Shown here piece after piece: positions 27,539-36,409 of a stretch of DNA of 64,000 nucleotides (the stretch's first letter is position 1; every line of letters begins with the position of its first letter). The notes below the pieces were generated by a model. The model searched no databases. It was not told the DNA's origin and saw only the letters and a list, made by a program, of their open reading frames with translations. Source of the DNA: Saprospiraceae bacterium (GTDB lineage Bacteria; Bacteroidota; Bacteroidia; Chitinophagales; Saprospiraceae); NCBI GenBank assembly GCA_016716335.1, contig JADJWN010000003.1, positions 62,001 through 126,000 on the forward strand, in the 5' to 3' direction. Made by a program: the position numbers and the translations under genes.

Positions 27539-28007
27539 GGAAACTTGATTTTAATGGTCAAATGAAATAAATTATAATCTTATAAGACGTGAGTAAATGG
27601 GAATATGGTTGGGTGAGATGTACTTTTTATTTAAAGTTAACAATTGATGGAAAGGATAAGAGTTAATCAACGTCTTTTGCTGAGCAAAAATAAATGATAA
27701 AATGAATCTGTGTCGGATGAAACTTTTATTCTGATTTATCCCAAACCTACACTTAATTGGGCAAACCAGTAAATCATGACAGAACTTCTGATAGACAAAA
27801 CTGATCTGATATCGGTATAAGGAAGGGGAGTAGAAAATTCAGATTAGAGAATAGATCGGTCAGATCCGGTGAAAATATCAAAGATATTGAGCTCTGCAAT
27901 TATTTTATCCATTTGTGTCAGGTGGAAATGTGTGCAGGACGTAAATTATTGACTATTTATGCTTTAAAAAGCAAAGTCAGTAATATTAATAATGGTAGAT
28001 TGGGGTG
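27539..28007. other. Intergenic region with no recognised gene
   Basis: About 470 bp of AT-rich sequence between the Kazal gene and the Rpn fragment. The only structure noticed is a 6-bp hairpin TTTTGC/GCAAAA near 27677-27691. No frame, promoter box with both elements, or RNA gene was recognised. It may be residue of the rearrangements that left the truncated lipoprotein and Rpn fragment. Confidence 0.5.
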
Positions 28008-28312
28008 TTAATCGACTTTTTTATGTTCCTTCAGGATAGTTACAACTTGATGTTCAGGCATATTGGTGATATTGGCTAATAACTTGATATCCAGACCACT
28101 TTCAAAGCCGTTCAGAATAACTTCGGTTTTCCCTTCGATTTTACCTTCGATTTTACCTTCGATTTTCCCTTCGATTTTCCCTTCGATTTTTCCTTCGATT
28201 TTCCCTTCCTCCTTAATTCTTGAATATGTCGTCATCAAATCTGATTTTGTGTTTGGTGGTATGAACTCGATTGTTTAAAAAACTCATCCTTGCCTACATC
28301 TGAAACAGAAGA
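28008..28312 (-). CDS. Free-standing C-terminal copy of the Rpn nuclease gene (RpnS-like)
   Basis: A near-identical duplicate of the last ~100 codons of the Rpn gene upstream. The intact frame runs from the ATG at 28235 (MTTYSRIKEEG) through six GKIE units and GKTE to a conserved tail (VILNGFESGLDIKLLANITN...MPEHQVV), about 75 residues. Homology continues upstream to about 28312 (YVSSVSDVGKDEFFK) with one apparent base loss near 28273. No nuclease motifs remain. It is either a decayed remnant or a small protein equivalent to the intragenic C-terminal antitoxins known from E. coli Rpn loci. Confidence 0.6.
28122..28208. repeat. 12-bp tandem repeat encoding GKIE, short copy
   Basis: About seven tandem units of TTCGATTTTCCC with T/A variants. 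On the minus strand they encode six GKIE and one GKTE tetrapeptides. It lies inside the C-terminal Rpn copy. Confidence 0.85.
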
Positions 28313-28364
28313 AACATATAGGTTACTCTAAATAGGATTTCAAGGAATAATGGGTAAAATAAAG

Positions 28365-29342
28365 TCAGTTTATTTTCTTATGTTTCTTAAGGATAGCTAT
28401 CACTTGATGTTCAGGCATATTGGTGATATTGGCTAATAACTTGATATCCAGACCACTTTCAAAGCCATTTAGAATAACTTCGGTTTTACCTTCGATTTTA
28501 CCTTCGATTTTCCCTTCGATTTTCCCTTCGATTTTCCCTTCGATTTTCCCTTCGATTTTTCCTTCGATTTTTCCTTCTTCCTTAATTCTTGAATATGTCG
28601 TCATCAAATCTGATTTTATCTTTGGTGGTACAAAATCAATGGCTTTCAAAAACTCATCATTGCTTACATCCGAAACATACGCAACATAAACAAAAATCAA
28701 TTCCATAAAGTTCCTGTCTTTTACATTTTCAGGGAAAAGCTCAAAAATCCTGATTAAGTCTTGTGCGAACTTCATAGGGTTCACTCCATTTTTCTGGGCC
28801 ATTATAGCAGATGCCATCAGTCCATGTCTTATTTCCCTGATACTTTCATCGGGTATAGATTGAATTGATATAAATATATGCTCAATAGATGGGATAAACC
28901 GCATTATATCTGCTGATAAACAGGAGAATAGCGAGGATAAATCAGGAGCAAACCATTTTTGCTGTCCCTGATAATAAATTATTGGTATTATCGCTTTTAG
29001 ATTTTGACCCTTCCTCATACATCTGTACCAATGTGAAAACATGTAGTGACCAACCTGAATCAGCACATTTTTATCCGGAGTTGATTTGTGCTCAAAAAGG
29101 AGTACTATGTCTGCCTTACATCCCACAACATCTTTGAGGGTGACTTCAAATACAAGGTCAGCAAAAATTTCCTGTAAATCTTTCTGGATGTAGGATTCCT
29201 TCAGTGGCGTGATAGTTTGCAAGTCAATTGATTTGACGACAGACTCGGGCAGGAATCTCTCAAAAAAAGCTTTGGCTCTTTCAGGATCAACAAATGATTC
29301 TCTGACAAATTTGTCGTGGATGTTGTGGATTTTTTCAGGCAT
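28365..29342 (-). CDS. Rpn family recombination-promoting nuclease / PD-(D/E)XK transposase-like protein
   Basis: 325 residues, the length of full Rpn (YhgA-like) proteins. The N-terminal HDKFVRESF motif leads to a PD-(D/E)XK core with Asp in FADLVFEV and the E-x-K centre in ADIVLLFEHKS. Then come the family segments VGHYMFSHWYRC, AIIPIIYYQGQQKW and a helical region to about residue 245. The C-terminus has seven GKIE units plus GKTE and a conserved tail. An internal ATG (MTTYSRIKEEG, at 28606) lies where a short C-terminal product would begin. The ATG at 29342 is predicted to be at the transcript start. Rpn proteins are known DNA endonucleases that raise RecA-independent recombination. Confidence 0.9.
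   Translation of the reverse strand: MPEKIHNIHDKFVRESFVDPERAKAFFERFLPESVVKSIDLQTITPLKESYIQKDLQEIFADLVFEVTLKDVVGCKADIVLLFEHKSTPDKNVLIQVGHYMFSHWYRCMRKGQNLKAIIPIIYYQGQQKWFAPDLSSLFSCLSADIMRFIPSIEHIFISIQSIPDESIREIRHGLMASAIMAQKNGVNPMKFAQDLIRIFELFPENVKDRNFMELIFVYVAYVSDVSNDEFLKAIDFVPPKIKSDLMTTYSRIKEEGKIEGKIEGKIEGKIEGKIEGKIEGKIEGKTEVILNGFESGLDIKLLANITNMPEHQVIAILKKHKKIN
28479..28578. repeat. 12-bp tandem repeat encoding GKIE, long copy
   Basis: About eight tandem 12-bp units (TTCGATTTTCCC-type) encoding seven GKIE and one GKTE on the minus strand, one unit more than in the neighbouring copy. It is a coding minisatellite and prone to slippage or recombination. Confidence 0.85.
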
Positions 29343-29346
29343 GAAA

Positions 29347-29376
29347 CAAAATTAGAGTTTTATCCACTTATATCAA
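29347..29376 (-). promoter_or_regulatory. Promoter of the Rpn gene, predicted leaderless
   Basis: On the minus strand TTG (29376-29374), a 19-bp spacer and a perfect TAnnTTTG box (TAATTTTG, 29354-29347). The start codon begins at 29342, only five bases after the box, so the transcript should start at or next to the AUG. Confidence 0.6.
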
Positions 29377-29415
29377 GCAATTCCTGTTCGCAATTTCCTG
29401 TTTTAAAATAAAAGC

Positions 29416-30186
29416 TTAAATCTTATCTAAATATGGATATGCAATTCTACACAGAAACAACCCTTCGGCCGGTACACTCCAGTCCTGACCTGTACGGGTG
29501 CCTTCTTTGAGTGATTTTCTGACCTGTTCTATGGAAATTTTTCCTCTTGATACATTCAGACACATCCCTACAATCAGCCTTACCATACCTCTCAGAAACC
29601 GGTCTGCAGTGATATGATATACCCATCTGTGCTGGTCTGTTTTTTCCCAACGCGATTCAGTGATGCGGCAGAGTGTGGTCTTTACGTCCGTATGTGTTTT
29701 GCAGAAGGTGGCAAAATCATTGTATTCCATAAGTAAAGCTGCGGCACTATTCAGTATTTCTTGATCAAGCGGTCCATATGTATAATAAAAGGAATAGGGC
29801 AGGAAGGGAGATTTCTGGGTGTGCAGATGATATTCGTAGGACCTTGAGATGGCGTCAAAACGGGCATGCGCTTCAGGGTTTACGGTCATGATATCATGGA
29901 TAGCTATGTCCTTTGGCAGCATCTTATTGAGTTTCATAATCCACTCAGACCTGTCAATGGATTGAGGCCCGTCAAAGTGGGCAAAATAATCCCTGGCGTG
30001 CACACCGGCATCCGTTCTGCCACATCCCGTGAGTTCGGTAGATTTGCGACAAAGTATGGATAAAGCTTCTTCTATTTTGGATTGTATGCTTATGCCTTTA
30101 CCCGGAGATTGATTTTGCCAGCCGTTGTAGTTTGATCCATTGTAGGATAATCTGATGAAATATCTTGAATAATCAGACGGTTTCAT
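29416..30186 (-). CDS. truA: tRNA pseudouridine(38-40) synthase TruA
   Basis: Modifies U38-U40 in the tRNA anticodon stem. 256 residues, normal for the family. The catalytic Asp is in the motif CGRTDAGVHARDYFAHF; other signatures are RLSYNGSNYNGWQNQ, ARFDAISRSYEYHL and the C-terminal FLRGMVRLIVGMCLNV. It overlaps the end of xseB by 14 bases, so it is translationally coupled to the xse genes. Confidence 0.95.
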   Translation of the reverse strand: MKPSDYSRYFIRLSYNGSNYNGWQNQSPGKGISIQSKIEEALSILCRKSTELTGCGRTDAGVHARDYFAHFDGPQSIDRSEWIMKLNKMLPKDIAIHDIMTVNPEAHARFDAISRSYEYHLHTQKSPFLPYSFYYTYGPLDQEILNSAAALLMEYNDFATFCKTHTDVKTTLCRITESRWEKTDQHRWVYHITADRFLRGMVRLIVGMCLNVSRGKISIEQVRKSLKEGTRTGQDWSVPAEGLFLCRIAYPYLDKI

Positions 30187-30379
30187 CGCTATCCAATTGA
30201 TTGAGTTTTTCCAGTTCGTTCTCGATATTTCTCAGTCTTTCACGGCAGAATTTGACTAATTCGCCGGCACGCATGAGTTGACTGCTCAATTGTTCCAGAC
30301 CTGTTTCTTCATTTTGCAGTTGCTGCAGTATCTGGTGGAGTTCCGCAAAGGCAATATCATAATTCATTGGCTGGCTCAT
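30173..30379 (-). CDS. xseB: Exodeoxyribonuclease VII small subunit
   Basis: 68-residue helical hairpin subunit that binds XseA in several copies. Family pattern: YDIAFAELHQILQQLQNEE, LEQLSSQLMRAGELVKFCRE, RLRNIENELEKLNQL. It starts one base after the xseA stop and overlaps truA at its end, so xseA-xseB-truA form one operon. Confidence 0.93.
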   Translation of the reverse strand: MSQPMNYDIAFAELHQILQQLQNEETGLEQLSSQLMRAGELVKFCRERLRNIENELEKLNQLDSDETV

Positions 30380-30380
30380 A

Positions 30381-31610
30381 TTAGGTTTTTTTTGTTACTT
30401 TCAGATTTCCGTCATGAAATACAATTTCAAAGTCCTGATGTTTATCTGCTTCAATGGTATTTTGTATAATGTGATTGTCAGACCTGACCATAGCAAAACC
30501 TCGCTTGAGAATGCTATCAGGATGCAGTTGTCGGATTTGTCGGTCAAAATTATTCAATTTCTCTTTTTGAGCGGCAATGATAAAACCGATACTCAGACGA
30601 CATTGTGATAATATATTGTCCAGGGATTGTCTTTGGTATTTAATTTTTTCAGTGGGCAACACCTTCAGGAGCTGGATAAATTGTTTCAGGGCATGATCAT
30701 GATGTCTGATCTGTCTGCCTGCGAGTTGGGTAATCCAGTGCAGTTCTTCCATCAGTTTTCGTTCGAAATCCAGATTGTGATTGATAATATGTTCTGCTAC
30801 TGCAGTGGGCGTCTTGAGAGGCGTGTTGGCTACAATGTCTGCAATGGTCTGGTCCACATCGTGGCCTATTCCTGTGATTACCGGCAGTGGGCTCTGAGCG
30901 ATTTTACTGCCGATGTTGTAGCTGTCGAAGCCTCCCAGGTCGAGTTTGGATCCTCCTCCCCTGATGATAGCGATGCAATCAAACTGCTCTGCCATCGATT
31001 TGATTTCATCCAGTGCTGCACACACTTCTCTTTCCGTATTCTGACCTTGCAGAGCTGCCTTAAATAAGTGGAGGCTGAATGAATAACCATAGCGGTTTTT
31101 GGTGAGTTGCTGTACAAAGTCCTGATAACCGGCCGCATTTTCAGCAGATATCACCGCAATCCGCTGAATCACTGTGGGGAAAGTCCTCATTTTGTTCATA
31201 TGGATGATGCCTTCCTCTGTCAGTTTCTGGACGATTTTTTGACGTGCCATCTCCAGCTGGCCTATGGTGTAGGATGGATCAATATCTTCAATATTGAGTT
31301 TCAGTCCATATCTTTCATGAAATTCTACGGTGACCTTCACTTTGACATGCACTCCCTGAGCAAGCAGGGATGGAAGCAATTCACCCAGCTTGTTTTTTAG
31401 AAACAAGTAGGATTTGTACCATATATTGGCGCTGACAGCAGCTTTGATTTCTCCGGTATTTTCATCCTGATCTACCAGATCTAAATACACATTACCCCGG
31501 CTTTCCTTGACCTGCGCAATTTCGCAGTTAATCCATAGCGGCTCCGGAAAATTTAAGGCAATGACCCGTCGAATATATTCGTTGAGCTCGTATAGACTGT
31601 AAGATTGCAC
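30381..31610 (-). CDS. xseA: Exodeoxyribonuclease VII large subunit
   Basis: Catalytic subunit that degrades single-stranded DNA from both ends to oligonucleotides. 409 residues. The N-terminal OB-fold has LYELNEYIRRVIALNFPEPLWINCEIAQ and VKVTVEFHERYGLKLNIEDIDPSYT. The catalytic core carries RIAVISAENAAGYQDF, IAIIRGGGSKLDLGGFDS and PVITGIGHDVDQTIADIVA, followed by the long coiled-coil arm and a closing segment (SILKRGFAMVRSDNH). It heads the operon with xseB and truA. Confidence 0.95.
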   Translation of the reverse strand: MQSYSLYELNEYIRRVIALNFPEPLWINCEIAQVKESRGNVYLDLVDQDENTGEIKAAVSANIWYKSYLFLKNKLGELLPSLLAQGVHVKVKVTVEFHERYGLKLNIEDIDPSYTIGQLEMARQKIVQKLTEEGIIHMNKMRTFPTVIQRIAVISAENAAGYQDFVQQLTKNRYGYSFSLHLFKAALQGQNTEREVCAALDEIKSMAEQFDCIAIIRGGGSKLDLGGFDSYNIGSKIAQSPLPVITGIGHDVDQTIADIVANTPLKTPTAVAEHIINHNLDFERKLMEELHWITQLAGRQIRHHDHALKQFIQLLKVLPTEKIKYQRQSLDNILSQCRLSIGFIIAAQKEKLNNFDRQIRQLHPDSILKRGFAMVRSDNHIIQNTIEADKHQDFEIVFHDGNLKVTKKT

Positions 31611-31659
31611 AATAGAATGTTGAATAACCTGTCAGTTCAGACAGTGGTAATCCGAATAT

Positions 31660-32863
31660 TTACTTAATGGCTTCTTTGACCAGGTCTGCAGCTTCCTGAA
31701 GGAGGATGGCTGATTTTACCCGGAGGCCGCTTTCATCGATAAGTTTTTTGGCCAGGTCTGCATTGGTACCCTGAAGTCTCACGATGATTGGTACACTGAT
31801 ATTTCCCATATTTTTGTAGGCATCCACCACTCCCTGTGCCACCCGGTCACATCGTACGATGCCCCCGAAGATATTGATAAGTATGGCTTTGACATTCGGG
31901 TCACGGAGTATTATTCTGAATGCCTGCTCCACCCGAGCAGCATCTGCAGTACCTCCCACATCCAGGAAATTGGCAGGTGAACCTCCCGATAGCTTGATGA
32001 TATCCATGGTAGCCATGGCAAGACCGGCTCCGTTTACCATACAGCCAACATTGCCGTCAAGCTTCACATAATTGAGGCCGTAGCTCTTGGCTTCCACCTC
32101 TGTCGGATCTTCTTCATCAGTATCACGCATGGCTTCCAGCTCAGGATGTCTGAACAGTCCATTGTCATCCAGAGTAACCTTGCAATCCACTGCTATGATA
32201 CGGTCATCTCCTGTTTTCAGACAAGGGTTGATTTCAAATAAGCTGGCATCAGAACCTATATAAGCTTTGTACAGATTACCAATAAAGGCTACAAAATTTT
32301 TAAACGCCGTACTTGTTAGCCCCAGATTGAATGCAATTTTTCTTTTCTGAAAATCCAGCAGGCCTAAGTGAGGGTCTATGTGTTCTTATGTACAAGATGC
32401 GGAGTAGCTTCCGCAACTTCTTCGATATTCATTCCACCTTCTCTGTAGAGTATATGATGACATTTCTTTTTTTCTCTCTGTCTGTGAGAATAGATACATA
32501 ATATTCCTTGCAGGCATCAAAATCAGGTGCATAAGAATCTTCGGCAATCAATACTTTTCTCACAAGTTTGCCCGGTCCATCCATACCACCCGGGGTTTGA
32601 GGAGTACGGAGCATCATTCCCAATATATTGCCGGCATGATGTTTCAGATCATCCATGTTTTTTGCCAGTTTCACACCTCCGCCTTTTCCACGTCCTCCTG
32701 CATGAATCTGGGCTTTGACTACACAATATTGGGTTCCGGTTTCAGCTTTTAATGCTTCGTACGCCTCTACTGCCTCTTCTACAGTCTGAGCAAGTCGTCC
32801 TCTTTGTATGGCTACACCGTAGGATGCCAATAGTTCTTTACCCTGATATTCGTGTAAGTTCAT
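31660..32863 (-). CDS. sucC: Succinyl-CoA synthetase beta subunit (ADP-forming), two frameshifts
   Basis: TCA-cycle enzyme subunit binding ADP and succinate, about 400 residues when repaired. The N-terminus is MNLHEYQGKELLASYGVA; the ATP-grasp region has KAQIHAGGRGKGGGVKLAK; the C-terminal part has KLDGNVGCMVNGAGLAMATMD, ANFLDVGGTADAARVEQAF and INIFGGIVRCDRVAQGVVDA. The frame breaks near 32439-32443 (two extra bases or one missing, in YSTEGGMNIEEVAEATP) and near 32384 (one base missing, in HLVHKEHIDPHLGL). Between the breaks and beyond, the family sequence reads through without further change, so read error is likely. SucD is not adjacent. Confidence 0.93.
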
Positions 32864-32891
32864 ATATCTAAAAGTTTTAACAGAATGGACG

Positions 32892-32922
32892 CAAAAATAA
32901 GCCTCACCCCATACAATACCAA
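32892..32922 (-). promoter_or_regulatory. Promoter of sucC
   Basis: Minus strand: TTG (32922-32920), 20-bp spacer, perfect TAnnTTTG box (TATTTTTG, 32899-32892), about 28 bp ahead of the start at 32863. Confidence 0.6.
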
Positions 32923-32968
32923 CATTATCTACCTGTTTTGATAAAAGATAATGCTCCGGGTTGTATAA

Positions 32969-34483
32969 TCAATTGATTGTAAATGTTTTTGTAATGGTTC
33001 CCTTTTCGGTGATAATTCTCAACAGATGGATTCCCGGATTGAGTACATCTTTTAATCCAATGGTATGCAAACTCTGACCAGAGCGATATATTGAGGTATC
33101 AGAATATAAAAACCTGCCATCTATGGTGCGCAATTCTACCGTTATGGGTAATTCACCACTATTTACATTGAATTCAACATTGATAAAATCTTGCGATGTG
33201 ACAGGGTTGGGAAATATCTTGACATTTTTTACGAGTTCAATTTCTGTGGTACTTACTGTACCATTGCCGGTGCGGAATGTGGCATTTCTTGCAGGAGCAC
33301 ATGCATATACTTCATTAAATGGTCTCACACTCCAGCTGTACAATTGATTTCTTCTCAACTCTGTGGCATAAAAACGTGATTCATAGGTGACGTAGCCATA
33401 ATATTGGCCTGCTCCTCTGATTTCCACCAGATATCGGGTGGCTCCGGGTACATCCTCCCAATCCAGTTCAATTCCATCATAGACAGGAAGATTGGCTCCC
33501 GTAGCGGGACTTCTTATGACCACCTGAGCGGTGATGGTATCTTTGGATGGTACATAATTCGACCTGAGTTGGCTTCTTGTCGAAGCGTTGAAGTTATTGC
33601 GCATTCTGGTGGTCTGTCCGTCTGTAAATCTGAAAGTATCGCATTTGGAGAAATAACTCATCTGATTGTTGACCATAGGTATTACCCTGTCGTTATTTCT
33701 GTCAAATACTGTGAGATTAAAGCTGCAGCTATTGGTGGAGATACCGAAATTATAGTCAGGTGGTGTATCACAGATCATATCTGCTGCATTATTGCAGTTG
33801 GACTTGTTCATGAGCTCAACCTGCACTCCCGGAATCCCATTGGGTACAGTGGTGAAGGTTACGGTTTCTCCATGTATATTTTTGTCATATGGTGCCCCTT
33901 CCCACCCGTAGAAAGTATGTCTCAGATTGAAAAAGTGCCCAACTTCATGACTCAGGGTGTTGGTTCTGTTGACTAATTCGAGTTTCCTGACCACTACATA
34001 ATCTCCCTGTGGACTGTAATATCCCAAAACAGTGCCAAGTGCCGCACTCCCGGGATCTGCATTTTCAGTAACAAAAATATTGAGGGCTTTTGGATTTTTC
34101 TTCGATACGAGGAGGGCATTACTTGTGCCGGGATTTTCGTACATATTGGTGATATCATGATACTCAAAATCTCCGCTCAGATAAAATACCATATTGGATG
34201 CTGCAAAATCTGTATTGAGAATGCAAAGCTGGTTCAACACATCCCGAAGTTCCACTCTCCCTTTTCCTTCATTATTGGCAGTGAGGTGAAATTTGACAGG
34301 AACATACACCACATTATTTCTGTCTCCCGTAGCAGAGATTCTTTCTTCTGCGGCACCATATAATTTTTCAGCCAGTTGTTGACTTTCGTGATTGACACCA
34401 CATACCCCTCTGGGTATGAAATGTTGTGCAGACATCCATGTTGAAAAGCTGAATGATAACAATAATATTAATAACCTTGACAT
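32969..34483 (-). CDS. Secreted M43 (pappalysin/cytophagalysin-like) metalloprotease with T9SS type A sorting domain
   Basis: 504 residues. Signal peptide (1-19), a propeptide-like segment, then the M43 catalytic domain with zinc motif HEVGHFFNLRH (179-189) and several Cys pairs nearby (SNCNNAADMICDTPP). A fibronectin-III-like domain follows (about 325-400, IELDWEDVPGATRYLVEIRG). The C-terminus is a typical T9SS type A sorting domain (IFPNPVTSQDFINVEF ... GIHLLRIITEKGTITKTFTI), which routes the protein through the outer membrane. A TAATTTTG box (34513-34506) just upstream is a likely -7 element. The substrate is unknown; release to the surface or medium is inferred from the tag. Confidence 0.92.
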   Translation of the reverse strand: MSRLLILLLSFSFSTWMSAQHFIPRGVCGVNHESQQLAEKLYGAAEERISATGDRNNVVYVPVKFHLTANNEGKGRVELRDVLNQLCILNTDFAASNMVFYLSGDFEYHDITNMYENPGTSNALLVSKKNPKALNIFVTENADPGSAALGTVLGYYSPQGDYVVVRKLELVNRTNTLSHEVGHFFNLRHTFYGWEGAPYDKNIHGETVTFTTVPNGIPGVQVELMNKSNCNNAADMICDTPPDYNFGISTNSCSFNLTVFDRNNDRVIPMVNNQMSYFSKCDTFRFTDGQTTRMRNNFNASTRSQLRSNYVPSKDTITAQVVIRSPATGANLPVYDGIELDWEDVPGATRYLVEIRGAGQYYGYVTYESRFYATELRRNQLYSWSVRPFNEVYACAPARNATFRTGNGTVSTTEIELVKNVKIFPNPVTSQDFINVEFNVNSGELPITVELRTIDGRFLYSDTSIYRSGQSLHTIGLKDVLNPGIHLLRIITEKGTITKTFTIN

Positions 34484-34704
34484 TGAAAAAATTTTTGCGA
34501 AGTTACAAAATTACAGGCTGTGTATTTCTTAAAGTTTTCAAAAATATGAAGTACCGTCAGTTTTTTCTGTGAAAGTATGACCGACCGTGAGGCTTCAGAT
34601 GCTGCAAAACAGATATTACAGTTAAAACAAAAGTCGTCCGAAACCGTTCATAAAAGAAAATTATATCGAAAAATGAATAATTTTAATGGTACAGGCAATA
34701 ATAT

Positions 34705-34738
34705 TTTGATAAGCAACTTCATTTATTCCTTACCTTTG
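34705..34738 (+). promoter_or_regulatory. Promoter of mdh
   Basis: TTTG (34705-34708), a 22-bp spacer, and a perfect TAnnTTTG box (TACCTTTG, 34731-34738), leaving a leader of about 40 nt before the ATG at 34783. Confidence 0.7.
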
Positions 34739-34782
34739 TATTTCATTTTTCAAATCACTCGTAAATAAAAAACCATAATCAT

Positions 34783-35709
34783 ATGAGTAAAGTAACCGTA
34801 ATAGGCGCCGGTAACGTGGGTGCCACCGTAGCCAATGTATTGGCACATAAAGATATCGTTAAAGAGATCGTATTGGTGGATATTGTCGGAGACCTTGCCA
34901 AGGGTAAGGCACTGGATACCTGGCAGCAGGCTCCCATAGATAATTACAGCACCAGTCTTATTGGTACCAATGACTATAAGGATACTGCGGGTTCTGACAT
35001 TGTGGTGATCACAGCCGGTATCCCCAGAAAACCCGGTATGAGCAGGGATGATTTGATTTCTACCAATGCCAATATTGTAACGTCAGTAGTAAAATCCGTA
35101 TTGGAGTACTCCAAAAATCCAATCATCATTGTAGTGTCCAATCCTTTGGACGTAATGACCTATGCTGCCTACAAGGCATCCGGTTTAGACAGTAGCAGGG
35201 TGTTTGGAATGGCAGGAATTCTGGATACTGCCAGATATCGTGCTTTTCTGGCTACCGAATTGAATGTTTCTCCCAAGGATATTCAGGCATTGCTGATGGG
35301 CGGACACGGCGATACTATGGTGCCACTGCCCAGATATACCACCGTAAGCGGGATTCCGGTGACCGAACTTGTAGCAGACGATAAGCTGAATGCAATCGTA
35401 GAGAGAACCAAAACCGGGGGTGGTGAACTTGTGAAACTCATGGGTACATCTGCCTGGTATGCACCAGGAGCTGCAGCCGCCCAGATGGTAGAAGCCATCG
35501 TGAAGGATGAAAACAGAATATTTCCGGTATGTGCACACCTCACAGGTCAATACGGCCTGAATGATATATTTGTCGGTGTGCCGGTAAAACTGGGTAAAAA
35601 CGGAATTGAGCAGATTCTCGAACTTAACCTCAATACAGACGAATTGAAACTTCTGCATGACTCTGCTGCTGCAGTGAAAGAAGTCATGGATGTATTTGAC
35701 AAAATGTAA
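34783..35709 (+). CDS. mdh: Malate dehydrogenase
   Basis: NAD-dependent TCA-cycle enzyme oxidising malate to oxaloacetate; 308 residues, LDH-like (type III) malate dehydrogenase. The NAD loop is VIGAGNVGATVAN. Substrate-binding arginines are in PRKPGMSRDDL and LDTARYRAFLA, and the catalytic His in GGHGDTMVPL. An uninterrupted frame with a strong consensus promoter upstream is consistent with a well-expressed housekeeping gene. Confidence 0.97.
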   Translation: MSKVTVIGAGNVGATVANVLAHKDIVKEIVLVDIVGDLAKGKALDTWQQAPIDNYSTSLIGTNDYKDTAGSDIVVITAGIPRKPGMSRDDLISTNANIVTSVVKSVLEYSKNPIIIVVSNPLDVMTYAAYKASGLDSSRVFGMAGILDTARYRAFLATELNVSPKDIQALLMGGHGDTMVPLPRYTTVSGIPVTELVADDKLNAIVERTKTGGGELVKLMGTSAWYAPGAAAAQMVEAIVKDENRIFPVCAHLTGQYGLNDIFVGVPVKLGKNGIEQILELNLNTDELKLLHDSAAAVKEVMDVFDKM

Positions 35710-35771
35710 GGAAGGCATAAACAAATGAACAGGTCTTGGGTTTTAGTATCCGTTGGTAAAAAAACATCTTT

Positions 35772-36299
35772 ATGATATCCGATCAGAATCTGGCTCTGAT
35801 TCAGACAAATAAAGGAAATAATTTGCTGGAACTTTCGCACCGGGGACCTGTTCTTCTCGCTTTTCTGAGGCATTTCGGATGTATGTTCTGCCGGGAATCT
35901 TTGGTGGATATAAGTAAAAAGCGAAAATCCATAGAATCCAAAGGTATCAACATCGTATTGGTACACATGTCTGATTATGAAACGGCAGAGAGTTATTTCA
36001 AAAAGTTTAAACTGCCGGGTATAGAGCATATCTCTGACCCTGAATGCCGCTATTATGCAATGTTTGGACTTACGAAAGGATCTTTCAGTCAATTGTTTGG
36101 TTTGAAGACGTGGATTCGAGGTTTTGAAGTAGCTGTCACCAAGCAGATTCTGCCCAATACCTCTTTAGTGGGAGACGGGTTTCAGATGCCGGGTATATTT
36201 TTACTGAAGGAAGGAAAAATCATCGAACAATTCATCCATAAATCTGTGGCAGACAAGCCGGACTATGACAATTTTATTCATGCCTGTGAGCTGGAGTAA
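35772..36299 (+). CDS. Peroxiredoxin-like / SelL-related redox protein
   Basis: 175-residue cytosolic thioredoxin-fold protein. The redox centre is CMFC in FLRHFGCMFCRESLVD, where ordinary thioredoxins have WCGPC; this matches the AhpC/TSA-like-2 family. The rest includes INIVLVHMSDYETAESYF and a C-terminal strand FLLKEGKIIEQFIHKS. It lacks a signal peptide. The electron donor and substrate are unknown. It follows mdh by 62 bp and may share its transcript. Confidence 0.82.
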   Translation: MISDQNLALIQTNKGNNLLELSHRGPVLLAFLRHFGCMFCRESLVDISKKRKSIESKGINIVLVHMSDYETAESYFKKFKLPGIEHISDPECRYYAMFGLTKGSFSQLFGLKTWIRGFEVAVTKQILPNTSLVGDGFQMPGIFLLKEGKIIEQFIHKSVADKPDYDNFIHACELE

Positions 36300-36409
36300 A
36301 CCGGATTTCGAAATGTATTACAGGACATTTCTACTGTAAATTCCGATGAAAGTAATAATGTTAACTTTTCTTTGAGAATTTTTTTATTCCTGCATCGTTA
36401 TAATTGTGT

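Noticed and set aside
28122..28578. CRISPR-like or regulatory tandem repeats
   Set aside because: The 12-bp units are contiguous without spacers and lie in a coding frame (GKIE).
34577..34768. 63-codon plus-strand frame upstream of mdh
   Set aside because: It contains the mdh promoter, so it is unlikely to be translated.
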